Positions 40,699 through 50,686 of a stretch of 64,000 nt of DNA are shown piece after piece. A model generated the notes under the pieces. That model saw only the letters and a program-made list of their open reading frames with translations, did no database searches and was not told where the DNA came from. The stretch comes from Tritrichomonas musculus (taxonomy: Eukaryota > Parabasalia > Tritrichomonadida > Tritrichomonadidae): contig JAPFFF010000015.1 of the NCBI GenBank assembly GCA_039105265.1, forward strand, positions 1,798,001 to 1,862,000, in the 5' to 3' direction. Made by a program: the position numbers and the translations under genes. The stretch's first letter is position 1, and the number at the start of each line of letters is the position of its first letter.

Positions 40699-41850
40699 AT
40701 GAATCTTACTTTAATCAGTCTTCATATCGCATATTCAACCCATTCCTCTCCTTTCTTTACTCTTCCTTACAGTTACTCGTCTCCAAAAAATTTAATCACT
40801 TTCTCAAACCTTAATTTTAATAATCATTTATCATCTTTATTCAGAACTCAAATAAAAGATCAAACCAATTCAAAACTCGATTTTGCGTTATATTCTTGCA
40901 CAATGAATGGTTTTTTGAAACAAGTCGTTTTCATTGCAAATTATGAAAATATTACTCTAGTTTCAACAAGCAATTCGTATGCTAAATCAGCTGCTTCGCC
41001 AACTATTTCATTTATATGTAAATCTTGCTATTTTTCAAATAATAAAATTCCTTTAGAAATGGATGATAACGAAATGCCAACTTCAACATCAGGAGCAGCT
41101 ATTTATGTATCTCTTCCCTACAATATTAATGGAACTATTACAAATAGCTCTTTTGTGTCAAATGAAGCCCCATATGGCGGTGCAATTTATTTTGGTTCTT
41201 CAAGTGGTGATTTAAATATTACCCATTGCATATTTACTGGAAATTCATGCTTCGGACAAGGAGCTCACTTATTTATCGGATCGCATGATAAGCTTAACTT
41301 AATGAACATTAATTTTATTTTTGGCTCTGGAAACACTAGCGTTTATATTATCGCTAAAGAGGGAAAAGAAAATTTACAGTTAAATGAAATCCGTTTTTAT
41401 CAAAATACTGGACCAATTCTTGTCGAAAACGCTGCGGATGTTACGTTTTCAGCTTGCTGCTTTACAAAATTTAGTGGTTCAGGCAATGGTATCAAATATA
41501 TACCTGAAAATTTAATTTCTGATAAAGAAACAGGAAGTAAATTCATAATTGACAATTGTTGTGTTAATTACGGAATTGCTACAGGCTTAACTTTAAACCC
41601 AAGCCAAATTGTTGATGAATTCAGAAAAGTTCAAGGAAAAGATGAAGCATACTGCGCTTTGTGCAGACTTGTTCCAACTCCAAGCCACACAATGTCTGCA
41701 AGAGTTTCATTAGCCTGCGCTAAAGAAGCAATTATTGCTATTTGTTGTTGTGTTTTTATTTCAATCTTGGGAATTTTAGTCGTTGTTGGAATGAGCAAAT
41801 CAACTACATTCGGAGAATCTGTTGATAAATCAGAAAAATCAAAAGTGTGA
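40699..41850 (+). CDS. Pmp-like right-handed beta-helix surface protein with C-terminal anchor
   Basis: 383 residues. It is rich in short strand-turn units typical of polymorphic-membrane-protein-like beta-helices: NSSFVSNEAPYGGAIYFGSS, NITHCIFTGNSCFGQGAHLF, FSACCFTKFSGSG. A single hydrophobic span (AIIAICCCVFISILGILVVV, about 350-370) precedes a short Lys/Ser-rich cytoplasmic tail. Trichomonads carry a large family of such proteins on the cell surface, thought to act in adhesion. This member is short. The first 15 residues (MNLTLISLHIAYSTH) are weakly hydrophobic and could act as a signal sequence. The inverted promoter 10-mer lies just upstream. Confidence 0.65.
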   Translation: MNLTLISLHIAYSTHSSPFFTLPYSYSSPKNLITFSNLNFNNHLSSLFRTQIKDQTNSKLDFALYSCTMNGFLKQVVFIANYENITLVSTSNSYAKSAASPTISFICKSCYFSNNKIPLEMDDNEMPTSTSGAAIYVSLPYNINGTITNSSFVSNEAPYGGAIYFGSSSGDLNITHCIFTGNSCFGQGAHLFIGSHDKLNLMNINFIFGSGNTSVYIIAKEGKENLQLNEIRFYQNTGPILVENAADVTFSACCFTKFSGSGNGIKYIPENLISDKETGSKFIIDNCCVNYGIATGLTLNPSQIVDEFRKVQGKDEAYCALCRLVPTPSHTMSARVSLACAKEAIIAICCCVFISILGILVVVGMSKSTTFGESVDKSEKSKV

Positions 41851-41978
41851 GAACATGAATGTTTATTTAAAATGTATTTTAATATTAAAATTAAAACATT
41901 GTAAGATGTGGATATTTTTACTTTTTTTAATCTCTATTATCATTATGAATTTTCAGTGATTATTTGGTCGATTTTATA

Positions 41979-42476
41979 ATGTTCTTTTTTGTTTTTGGTA
42001 TACTTTCTCTATCAATCAATTATCCGTTAATCATCGGCGTTCCAAGTGATTCAAAATTAAAGAATATCGCGTCATTTGATGTGAAAGAAAATCTTCCTTC
42101 TAATTTGTGTATTTTTATTATTGACCAAGTTGAACAACCTCAGATTACCACAATACGACAACTAATGCAATGGGGAAACTCTGCTAGGGTTTGCCAGAAT
42201 GTGGGAAATTATCTTCAGTTTTCTTCATTAGATTCTTCAAAAATTGACTTTGTTTCCAAAATGAGACATGATTATGAAGCTGTCATGGACATTGATTCAA
42301 AAAATGAATGTGTTTGTAAACTTAGATATTATCATGGAGGACTTGTTGTAATTAGAGTTGGCGATAACGAAGATATTGCTATTACTGAAGCTTTGGAGAA
42401 ATTACCAGAAAAAACTTCATTAGCATTTGTAGCAGCAAATGGTGAATTATTTGGTCCTAAATCCCATGAATTGTAA
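41979..42476 (+). CDS. Small secreted or lumenal protein of unknown function
   Basis: 165 residues from ATG 41979 (the longer frame starts at a TTG at 41964). The N-terminus MFFFVFGILSLSINYPLIIG is a plausible signal peptide. The rest is a compact alpha/beta-looking domain with two cysteines in ECVCKLRYYHGGLVVIRVGD and ends LFGPKSHEL. The final H-E-L hints at an ER-retention-like end but lacks the full four-residue signal. It lies 128 bases after the Pmp-like gene on the same strand. I recognise no family. Confidence 0.55.
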   Translation: MFFFVFGILSLSINYPLIIGVPSDSKLKNIASFDVKENLPSNLCIFIIDQVEQPQITTIRQLMQWGNSARVCQNVGNYLQFSSLDSSKIDFVSKMRHDYEAVMDIDSKNECVCKLRYYHGGLVVIRVGDNEDIAITEALEKLPEKTSLAFVAANGELFGPKSHEL

Positions 42477-42710
42477 TTTTTCATTATTTATTATTTCATG
42501 ATAATTCATATTAATACTATTAAATTTATATATTACATCATCTACTCATCTTTTCCTTCTTTTAAAATAAAAAAAGGAGATTTTTCTTCTTTTCGAGCTT
42601 TCATTTCTAATGAGTTGACCGATCAAGTTTTCTGACTCAACACAAAATATTGAGAAAAAAATGATCGAACATTAGGAAAATAAACAAATTTTCAAAACCA
42701 CATATCTATA

Positions 42711-43163
42711 ATGAAGCTCCTTACTTCGAAGATTGATAAAATTGAGGAATTCTCAGACAATTCTATAAGTTTCACAATGACAGTAAGAATATCAGATCAA
42801 AAATTATCAAATTTTAACATTCAATTTGCTCTTGATATCACTGATGATGATAACACTCAATATTTTGATACAAATTCTAATTTTAAAATTATTAAAGAAT
42901 CTAAATCTTACAGCGAAGTACAATTTACCGTAACTCGTTTTTCTATTGATCCATCAATTAACTTCGATAGATTAACAAATTTCAGTTCTTTTTTATTTAA
43001 ATGCCAAGGAAAAAATGGAGATATTTCTTTTCATATTCCTGTTTTCTGTACACCAGAACGCTTTAACAGGGCTTTGGATGGAGACGAAGAAGAAGAGGAG
43101 GAAGAAGAAGCCGAATCACCAATACATCTAAAAATATTACTACCAGCAGATCCACCAGAGTAA
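42711..43163 (+). CDS. Small acidic-tailed protein of unknown function
   Basis: 150 residues. No signal peptide or membrane span. The first 110 residues alternate strands (ISFTMTVRISDQKLSNFNIQ, SYSEVQFTVTRFSI), suggesting a beta-sandwich. An unbroken acidic run (DGDEEEEEEEEAES) sits near 125-138 and the protein ends ILLPADPPE. I do not recognise it. It shares the strand of the preceding two genes. Confidence 0.5.
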   Translation: MKLLTSKIDKIEEFSDNSISFTMTVRISDQKLSNFNIQFALDITDDDNTQYFDTNSNFKIIKESKSYSEVQFTVTRFSIDPSINFDRLTNFSSFLFKCQGKNGDISFHIPVFCTPERFNRALDGDEEEEEEEEAESPIHLKILLPADPPE

Positions 43164-43426
43164 TTTTTTATATTTCTGTAAATCATCTTCAATGTTTTTA
43201 TATTTTTTATAAAAAAGCAAAATTTTCAAATATTAATTTCGCAAACTATTAATCCTATTTTGAAACAGTGCTTTCATTTGAAAAAAAAAAAAAAAAAATA
43301 TTTTGACTAAATATTATATAATATCAGAAAACTACTGAAATAAAAAAGAAAGATGATTATTTAGGTTCTTCTTTAATCCCAAATAAGGGAAGCTGTAAAA
43401 AGATAAAAAAATGACAAAACTCGTTT

Positions 43427-44422
43427 TTAGACTGGGATAATTTCGGCTTGTGCGATTCCAGTAAGAAGGGATTTCGTTTCATTTGGAAGTTTCAAGGAAG
43501 AGATCGATGCTGGAGATAGATCACCCAATTTTTCTTGAACTTTCTGTAATGGTGTAACAATTTGATTGTTAAATTCAACAATTGCTTCATAAACAGAAGT
43601 AGTGGCACTTACAGCTTCTGAAATCGACTCAGCTAAACGTTCAAGCATATCTGATGTCAGTTCCTTTTGGAAAGCTGGCGAAGGATTAACGGTTTTAGCT
43701 GTCAAATTGATGGTTAAATCGAATCTATTACTCAATACAGAGGAGTCTATTGAACACCAAATTGAATTTTTCGTATTATCTGCAGCGTCTGTCATTGTTG
43801 ATGAGCTTTCAAGAACAAACGGGAATAATGGACGAGTTCCTGGGCAACAAAAAGATAGAATAGGTAATGCACATTGCTGAAGGACTGATAAGTCTGAAGA
43901 ATAAACACCAACTGATTTTCCAGTAACAAGTGCTTGCCAAATCATTGGAAGGTTGTTGACAGATATTCTTTCGATTAATGGAGTATAGTTAAGCTTCTGG
44001 AAGACATCTTCGTCAAAGTTGTCAATTGAAAATTGTACTCCATTGTAATCGAGCTGTCCATCTGTTAAACATGATAAATATTGACGAAGGACACGCGGCG
44101 CGTTTCCATGATCGTGAAAAGATTCTATAAGTACTTGAGCGAATTCTGCGTAAAATGCGGGATACAAATTGTCAGCAATAAGGCAAATTCCGAAAAGTCT
44201 GATATCACTTGCACGATTTGCGTTACGCTTTATTTGAAAGTATAAATACTTTGAACCGAAAGATGCGTAAACTGCAGTTTGATTTGAATTTACAAGAAAA
44301 TTGGCTGTATCAATGATTACTGTTTTTAGATCTTTGTCTGCAGATGGATAAATGAAAGTAATGAGAACTTCTTCATTATTATCGAATTCGAAGAGAACAA
44401 ATCCTGTTGCTTTTACTGACAT
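43427..44422 (-). CDS. DENND10 (FAM45)-like DENN protein
   Basis: 331 residues, close to the usual length of about 350. The order of recalled DENND10 motifs is kept: GFVLFEFDNNEEVLITFIYP near the start, then FAQVLIESFHDHGNAPRVLR, YLSCLTDGQ, a strand-rich middle with LPMIWQALVTGKSVGVYSSD, and a final helical part beginning RFDLTINLTAK. By family knowledge, DENN proteins regulate Rab GTPases, and DENND10 acts on late endosomes. The alignment is from memory, so orthology is moderate. No signal peptide or membrane segment. Confidence 0.6.
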   Translation of the reverse strand: MSVKATGFVLFEFDNNEEVLITFIYPSADKDLKTVIIDTANFLVNSNQTAVYASFGSKYLYFQIKRNANRASDIRLFGICLIADNLYPAFYAEFAQVLIESFHDHGNAPRVLRQYLSCLTDGQLDYNGVQFSIDNFDEDVFQKLNYTPLIERISVNNLPMIWQALVTGKSVGVYSSDLSVLQQCALPILSFCCPGTRPLFPFVLESSSTMTDAADNTKNSIWCSIDSSVLSNRFDLTINLTAKTVNPSPAFQKELTSDMLERLAESISEAVSATTSVYEAIVEFNNQIVTPLQKVQEKLGDLSPASISSLKLPNETKSLLTGIAQAEIIPV

Positions 44423-45319
44423 TTAAATCGTGCTTATCTGAAATTTTAGATGTTATACTTGGTAGAAATTGAAAGACTTTGTTTGAAATTTCGGGGTGCC
44501 CATCAAAAAATCAATTGAAGAAAGGAATACAAATAGACTGACTGTTTCTATGAGTTCATTCAATAATAATTGTGTTGATATTTGTTCACTATAATTTATA
44601 ATATCTAAGATGGGCTTGAAATAACGTATTTTTATCATTTTTAAATAAATCTATCTTATTATATTTTCATTTTTTTTTTTTTTTTTAAATATATTTAAAG
44701 AATAAAATAGTTATATATTTATTTATATTTAAATCGATCATTTATGTAAAAAGAACGATCTAATTCATTTTTCTATTCATTTTATTTTTTTAGTATTTTC
44801 AGATTTTATTTATAATATATAATTATATATAAATTTAACAACTTATTTATTTGTTAATTTTTCGAAATATTGTTTATTAACAGAGATAAACGTATAATAT
44901 ATCAAAAAATAGGATAAAATTGTTTTTGTTTTTTCTCTTTGAATCTTGGATATATTTATATTTTTAATATATTTAAAAGTATGTAATTATTTAATTTAAT
45001 TTAATTAATTCTTTATTCTAAATTAAAGCAATTTAATTTTAAGATATTAGAATATTTTTTTGGAAATAATATTCTCAAAAAGTTAATTTTAAAGTATATT
45101 CTATATACGAAAACCTCCAAAAAAAAAAGAAGATTTCACTTTAAAAATGCATAATAATAAAATATCAATACCAATAATTTGTGATTTTCATATTTAATGT
45201 AGAAAATTTAAGTAAAATGGACTAAATATAATAGTACATTTTGATATTTAGAAAAAAATACTCAAAATCCATTTATTCCCAGACAATTAGAGCGACTATA
45301 ATATTGTTTATTCGTTTTA
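44423..45319. other. A/T-rich intergenic region
   Basis: Nearly 0.9 kb with T runs near 44672-44686 and one exact TCAAAAAGTT at 45075-45084. A 61-codon frame at 44453-44638 is not supported. Confidence 0.5.
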
Positions 45320-45382
45320 AATGAGCTTTTTGAAGTTTCAAATAGAATGCTATAAACTGAAATTCAAAACTCAGACCTTTTT
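45320..45382 (-). repeat. Solo end of a Tc1/mariner-type element (inverted)
   Basis: TATAAACTGAAATTCAAAAC followed by TCAGACC (45351-45377) closely matches the reverse complement of the transposon end at 52153-52187. Just left of it, GAGCTTTTTGAA matches the inward promoter-like motif. It lies back to back with the end of the intact transposon that starts near 45425. Confidence 0.5.
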
Positions 45383-45484
45383 TGACATTAATTTAACCTA
45401 TCTTTGACCTAAAATTTTAAAAAAAGTGGTCTGGCTTTTGATTTTTAGTTTACAATAAACTTAATTAAATAATCATCGCGTTAT

Positions 45485-45494
45485 TCAAAAAGTT
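45485..45494 (+). promoter_or_regulatory. Candidate promoter 10-mer of the Tc1-like transposase
   Basis: Exact TCAAAAAGTT, 35 bases before ATG 45530. The longer TTATTCAAAAAGTT also occurs at 52198-52211 in the same position relative to a related transposon end. Confidence 0.45.
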
Positions 45495-45529
45495 AAATTG
45501 TTTTTCTTCCAAAATTTTGTCATTTTAAA

Positions 45530-46618
45530 ATGCAAAAAAAACCTCTTTCGGAAAAAGAAAAACTTCAAATCTTGCAATATGTTTCAGAAAATGGCAAGCA
45601 ATGGACCCAGCTAGGGCAAATAATGAACAGAAACGAATCAACTCTCCGTAGTTTTTACAATAGTTATAACAATCACCAAACAATAAGTCCTACAAGAGGA
45701 CGTCCGATAGAAATTAATGAAGATACAAAACAATCAGTGACAGGTTTTATGCTCGCAGAGCCAACTCAGTCTTTATTCAATGTTGCACAGGAATTTGATA
45801 TTTCCACCGTTTCGGTTCGTACCATTTTACACCAAAATAAAATTCAATATTTCGATAAAACTCCAATGGTAGAGTTAAAAGAATACCACAAAAGGGCTCG
45901 AGTAAATATGTGTCGCCAAATCTCCACCATTAATTACAGAAATCTACCACCTATTGTTTTTACGGATGAATCTACAGTGAGGGTTGATTTAAAAGGTGGT
46001 GGAATTTGGCGCCAAAGAGGATTCCATCCTCCGGAATCTTTCTACATAAAAAACCCCCATCCAGTCCAAATTATGGTATGGGGGGGAATAAGTCATCTCG
46101 GATATAAGACAAAACTCATTAAGTTTGAAACACATGTGAATTCATTTACTTATTGCAAAGCTCTTAAAGAAAATTTTATTTTTGAATCGTTATTTGGCCG
46201 TTATGGTCAAAATTTTATTTGGCAGCAGGACAACGCTACCCCCCACACAGCTGCTTTAACACAAGATTACTTGGACCAAAAAGTTAAATACATTCTTGAA
46301 TGGCCAGCTAAGTCCCCAGACTTGTCCCCGATAGAACAAGTCTGGGATTATATAAAGAAAAAACTTTCTGGCCAGAATTTTGATACTCCTGATGCCTTAT
46401 TTAACGCAATTGAAAAGGTTTGGAATGAAATTCCTCCTTTTCTTATACATCATTATTACTCATCATTTTATGCAAGATTCAAAATTTGTCTCAAATATAA
46501 TGGTGATAGCCTCAACGGACACTGGAATGAAGTACGTAAATTACATATGGAATATCAAACATGTCTTCAAGAAATTACCAATCCTTTAACAGGATTAAAA
46601 TATTTCATTGAAATTTGA
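45530..46618 (+). CDS. Tc1/mariner DD34E transposase, apparently intact
   Basis: 362 residues, normal family length. The N-terminal part has two helix-turn-helix-like blocks (SEKEKLQILQYVSENGKQ; SLFNVAQEFDISTVSVRTIL) with a GRP hinge (TRGRPIEI) between them. The catalytic core has Asp in VFTDESTVRV, Asp in WQQDNATPHTAAL and Glu in SPDLSPIEQVWDYIKKKL. A hand count gives 34 residues between the second and third acidic residues, hence DD34E as in Tc1. The tryptophan motif MVWGGISH is present. No stop or frameshift is seen, so this copy could still be active, provided its ends are intact. Confidence 0.9.
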   Translation: MQKKPLSEKEKLQILQYVSENGKQWTQLGQIMNRNESTLRSFYNSYNNHQTISPTRGRPIEINEDTKQSVTGFMLAEPTQSLFNVAQEFDISTVSVRTILHQNKIQYFDKTPMVELKEYHKRARVNMCRQISTINYRNLPPIVFTDESTVRVDLKGGGIWRQRGFHPPESFYIKNPHPVQIMVWGGISHLGYKTKLIKFETHVNSFTYCKALKENFIFESLFGRYGQNFIWQQDNATPHTAALTQDYLDQKVKYILEWPAKSPDLSPIEQVWDYIKKKLSGQNFDTPDALFNAIEKVWNEIPPFLIHHYYSSFYARFKICLKYNGDSLNGHWNEVRKLHMEYQTCLQEITNPLTGLKYFIEI

Positions 46619-46694
46619 ATAAAGAATTTTTTTTGTTATCAATTTTTTTTTATATATTTCAAAATTTGAAAGGTATGGTTTGATAAGAAAAAAA

Positions 46695-46803
46695 AATGTT
46701 CGCGTTTGTTTGAATGGTTTATTTTTTTCTATCATTGAAAATAATAATTTTTCAAATAAAAATTGGAAATAAACCATTCAAATATTTGATAAACGCGAAC
46801 ATT
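46695..46803. repeat. Foldback (MITE-like) hairpin of about 109 bp
   Basis: Outer arms AATGTTCGCGTTT (46695-46707) and its exact complement (46791-46803), then inner arms GTTTGAATGGTTTATTT (46708-46724) matched except for its first base at 46768-46783, with a small bulge of unpaired bases on the right side. It is a long near-palindrome just after the Tc1 transposase. Confidence 0.8.
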
Positions 46804-46870
46804 ATTTAATAGAGTTTCTTTCAAAATTTTGAATGATTTCCTTTCAATTTAATTTTTAAGATTAAAATAT

Positions 46871-46929
46871 GATTATCTTTAAATATAAATAAATATTAAA
46901 TAATCGTATCGGAATATTTAAAGATAATC
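46871..46929. repeat. Hairpin with 16-bp perfect arms
   Basis: GATTATCTTTAAATAT at 46871-46886 is the exact reverse complement of 46914-46929, with a 27-base loop. Confidence 0.75.
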
Positions 46930-47688
46930 TTATATAATTAAACATATCATAATATGATTAAATAAAAAACCTATTAAGTCCCAAAAAGTCCCAGCATATT
47001 GAGTCGGAACCCATCTTATATCTCATAAAATAGAAGGATTCAATAACACAAAACGAAATAGATAATGTTTAAATAATTCAATCAAATAATAAATATGATA
47101 TTATACCGAAAAAAAAGAAATATCAGTATTCTTTGAATATTATCTACAAAAAACTAAAAATATGTCTTTAATTCGTAAAGATCTTTGCTAAAAACAATTG
47201 TTATTATTCGCGAAAAATAATATTTTTCTTAAATCACCAACAAAATCTAGTATATGGATTGTAATTGAATAAAAAATAGAAAAAACGTAACAAAAAGCAT
47301 TTTAACGTATAATGTCATAGTTCAAAAATTGTTGACTTTTGCAAAAGTCGAAAGAAAAAAAAAAAAAGGACGATAAAATCAATTCTCTCAAAATAAATTG
47401 AATAAAATTCTCTCAAATAGCTCGTTAGTAAAATCTTTTTCTCTAAATTTATAAGTTATACGAGTTTACAGGGGCTCCCGAAAGGCATACCTGCATTTTA
47501 AAAAAAAAGTAAACGGAATACTTTCTATCCTTTTAAATGATCAATACTAAAAAAAAAAAAAAATAAGATGAAAGATTATTAGCTTACGTTTTATTAACAA
47601 ACAAACAAAAAAAATATTATATAAAAAACAAAACAAAATATATTTGCATTTTCTATTAAATACAACATAAAAAAATGCATAATTAATA

Positions 47689-50196
47689 TCATTTTTTCTT
47701 TTCTCTATATTCATTGGCTTTTTTTGGCTTCCGAGACTTGCTCTGCTTTTTGGGTGATTCAAGATTATTTTTTTCACTTTTAGGCTCAAATATATTCATT
47801 TTTATTCCAACCATATTCTTACGGTTTGCTGGAACCACTTTAACAGTAACGCAATCTTCTAAATTATCACCACAACCATCGCATTCTTTCACAAAAGTTG
47901 CAACAACAAGTGCAGGTGCCGCAGATTGCAACCTACATTCTTTTTTGACAAGGATAGTTCCAGCGTATTTGATAATATTTTTAATTTCTTCATTATAAAA
48001 CATCTTAGTTAATTCATCATTTTCTTCAATATTAGCCCGACCTATCGTTTCCTTCATTTCGCAAAAATATAAATCTTTCCATTTTGTAGCTGCATCTAAC
48101 AGTAAAAATGGCGGACGAGTAAAATTTTGGTAAAAGTGATAACAAATAAACGCTTTATAATATTCCGAAAAAATCGTTAAAAGTTCAATTGAATATTTAT
48201 CCATCAAAATTTTATTTGGACTTTCCCCATTCAAAACTCGATTATCATAATTATAGTAAGTTGACGTAATTACGTTAGTAAATTTTGATAGGAAATTGGC
48301 CGTATCGACAGCAGTTTTGCAATTTAAATTTTCAATATAAGGTATTGATAACTCACAATATTCTGGATGAGGGAAGTTTCGTGGCTGTGCAAAGCAGTAA
48401 TCGCAAAATGCTTTGCATTGGGAGCGATACCAACTGGATTTCATTTTAACCATTTGAATAAAAATGTGTCTCATTATTTTTTCGACTTTATTAGAAATGT
48501 CTACGTTTACAATTGGATCAGTAGGACCTTTTCTTTGCCCATTATTGTAAGTAGAGCGGAAAATTCGCTCAGCAGGCGGTGATTGTTTCTTGCCGTAAAC
48601 TATACCAAGCATTCTGTAAACGCGCCAGTGGTCCTGCATGAAAAATGGCTGGAGAGGTTTCCTTAACTTATTACTACAGTCTTCGCTATCGTCATCATTA
48701 AAAATATCATCATCTCTAGTTTTAATAGTACTTGATTTTGAATCATCCTCATCTTTATTTTTTAAAGAATCAGCATCAATATCATCATTGACTGTACCTT
48801 CACTGAAATCATTATTATCAGCATTGTTTATATTATTATACAAAATATCCTTGTTATTATCATTCGTATTTTTGTTATTGATAAAATTGCTATTGCTATT
48901 ATGAAAGCCGTTAATACTATTATTATTGTGAAAGCTACAACTATTATTGTTATTATTATTATCGATACTTGGATTTGTGTTTGGAACATTTCCTAAAATT
49001 GGAAGCAAAAATTTAGAATTGCCTTTATTGTTTCTTAATCTGATTCTTGGCTTTGCACGCAAGTATGGCTTAAAATCGATTTCTGACACAATTTTTGTCA
49101 TCACTTCATTTGAAAAGCAGAAATGATTTCTGAGGTCGAAAAAAGATAATTCCAAGAGTTCCATTTTATATTCTTGATCATGAAGCAACTCAGTTGCTTT
49201 GGAAGAATAAAAAAGATAATTGTTTCTATCATAACTAATTTTGCTATTTAGTTCTTCATTTTCTTTTTTGTTAACATCATCAAGATTTTCAACTGATGAA
49301 GATCGTTTTGTTGTTTGAGATGAATTTGGTGTTGCTGTTGAAATTGGTTCTTTTGGAGTATTGGAATATCTTCTATTAATAATCAAGTCGATAAAAGCTG
49401 TTGAATTTGATGATTTTGATGATTCCATCAAAAAGGATTCATCATGGTAAGAGTGAGAAATTACAGGAAGATCTGATAATTCATCGAAATCCTCTCTAAT
49501 CGTAAAGTAAGATTTCAATGGTTTCGTAACCTTTGGCTTTTTGTATTGATAACGATTGTCAATAGGAGTTGTATCAATTCCCATTAAATGCAAAAAAGTT
49601 ATATAATCGTCTCTTGATTCTGAAGGTTCTGAATATTCTTGAATATATTCAGGAGAGTATAAAATATTTTGATCGGTGAATGAAAGTAAAAATTTCATTT
49701 CATCTGCTGATCTTGTTATCGATGAAAAAAAATTATGGAGAAGTTGGTATTGCGATGGATTATTGAAATAACGAATAACATTTTTTACAAATTCCCAGAA
49801 TGCTTTGGCGTTTTTAGCACGATGACAAACAGTTTGTATTTTACTCACCATTGAATTTAAAAATGAAACTTTTGAAATGACTGATTCATTTTTCGTATTG
49901 TAATAATATTTTTGATCTAAGAAGTAATTGAGAAGAACTAAACTGGGAATATCTTTTTTCAATTTTTTTTTTAATTCAAATGGAATTGGATAATCTTTTT
50001 TTATCGAGTTTATTAAATTGTTAATTATTTCAAATCTTTGAGGTTTTTTAGAATAGCGTATCCTTATTATGATTTTGATTGCTTCTCCTTTTGACAAGTT
50101 GAGATTTCCTTGAGGAACACTCATCAAAAATGAAATTAAACTTCCTAAAAAATTTAACCTAATATTCAAAGATTTTGCCATCAAAAAGTGCATCAT
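47689..50196 (-). CDS. Large protein of unknown function
   Basis: 835 residues from ATG 50196 (the frame itself extends to a TTG at 50214; ATGs at 50193 and 50181 are alternatives). The N-terminal 230 residues are helical and Leu/Phe-rich. A low-complexity middle (about 280-540) holds Ser/Thr and Asn tracts. The C-terminal part is helical again, with SSWYRSQCKAFCDYCFAQP and a late cysteine cluster KECDGCGDNLEDCVTVKV that might bind metal. The end is Lys-rich (KQSKSRKPKKANEYREKKK). No membrane segment is clear. I recognise no family, but composition and unbroken length support a real gene. The start region contains CACTTTTTGATGGC, resembling the inverted promoter 10-mer. Confidence 0.65.
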   Translation of the reverse strand: MMHFLMAKSLNIRLNFLGSLISFLMSVPQGNLNLSKGEAIKIIIRIRYSKKPQRFEIINNLINSIKKDYPIPFELKKKLKKDIPSLVLLNYFLDQKYYYNTKNESVISKVSFLNSMVSKIQTVCHRAKNAKAFWEFVKNVIRYFNNPSQYQLLHNFFSSITRSADEMKFLLSFTDQNILYSPEYIQEYSEPSESRDDYITFLHLMGIDTTPIDNRYQYKKPKVTKPLKSYFTIREDFDELSDLPVISHSYHDESFLMESSKSSNSTAFIDLIINRRYSNTPKEPISTATPNSSQTTKRSSSVENLDDVNKKENEELNSKISYDRNNYLFYSSKATELLHDQEYKMELLELSFFDLRNHFCFSNEVMTKIVSEIDFKPYLRAKPRIRLRNNKGNSKFLLPILGNVPNTNPSIDNNNNNNSCSFHNNNSINGFHNSNSNFINNKNTNDNNKDILYNNINNADNNDFSEGTVNDDIDADSLKNKDEDDSKSSTIKTRDDDIFNDDDSEDCSNKLRKPLQPFFMQDHWRVYRMLGIVYGKKQSPPAERIFRSTYNNGQRKGPTDPIVNVDISNKVEKIMRHIFIQMVKMKSSWYRSQCKAFCDYCFAQPRNFPHPEYCELSIPYIENLNCKTAVDTANFLSKFTNVITSTYYNYDNRVLNGESPNKILMDKYSIELLTIFSEYYKAFICYHFYQNFTRPPFLLLDAATKWKDLYFCEMKETIGRANIEENDELTKMFYNEEIKNIIKYAGTILVKKECRLQSAAPALVVATFVKECDGCGDNLEDCVTVKVVPANRKNMVGIKMNIFEPKSEKNNLESPKKQSKSRKPKKANEYREKKK

Positions 50197-50686
50197 TTTT
50201 GAGGCAAATTTCAATTGAAATCAATCATCATTTCTGAATCTATATAGAGATTAGAATGATATAAAACCCTTTAAGCAAAAAGGATCAAATGATATCATAT
50301 ATTTAGTAAAAAACGTTAGAGCATATTAGAAATCAATTTAACATCGATAATGAACATTTTATTAGTCATGATTGCTCATATGAATTTCCCAATTGCATCT
50401 CAATTAGTTATACATGTCTATAAGTATATATTATATTCAATAAAAAAGCATACAATTTTAATTTTATTATTTTTTTTTTTTTTTTTTTTTATTTTATTTT
50501 AAATAATGGAAATATATTTTGGCTGTATCTTCTAGCCTTTATTATTACGATCAAAAACATCAAATCATTGTTTAATCAAAAAGTTATCAATTTAATTTAT
50601 ATTTGAATTATTTTTTGTCCAAGTATTGAATATGAATATTGAAATAATGATTATTTTCTTCAAAAAAATAAACCAATTAAAAATCA
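50197..50686. other. Divergent intergenic region
   Basis: Contains a T run near 50470-50490 and an exact TCAAAAAGTT at 50576-50585, about 100 bases before the SNARE start. No gene. Confidence 0.55.
50576..50585 (+). promoter_or_regulatory. Candidate promoter 10-mer upstream of SNARE gene
   Basis: Exact TCAAAAAGTT, 101 bases before ATG 50687. This is farther than at other genes, so the link is weaker. Confidence 0.3.

Larger units (their letters stand above)
45425..46618 (+). mobile_element. Tc1/mariner-type transposon, left end and transposase
   Basis: The left end is marked by GTGGTCTGGCTTTTG (about 45428), a motif shared with three other sites in the window, followed by the extended promoter-like TTATTCAAAAAGTT at 45481-45494 and the transposase at 45530. 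A matching right end was not found close after the gene, so the 3' boundary is uncertain. Confidence 0.5.
46619..47688. other. Intergenic region with two foldback structures
   Basis: Apart from the two inverted-repeat structures listed separately, the region is A/T-rich and non-coding. Confidence 0.5.
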
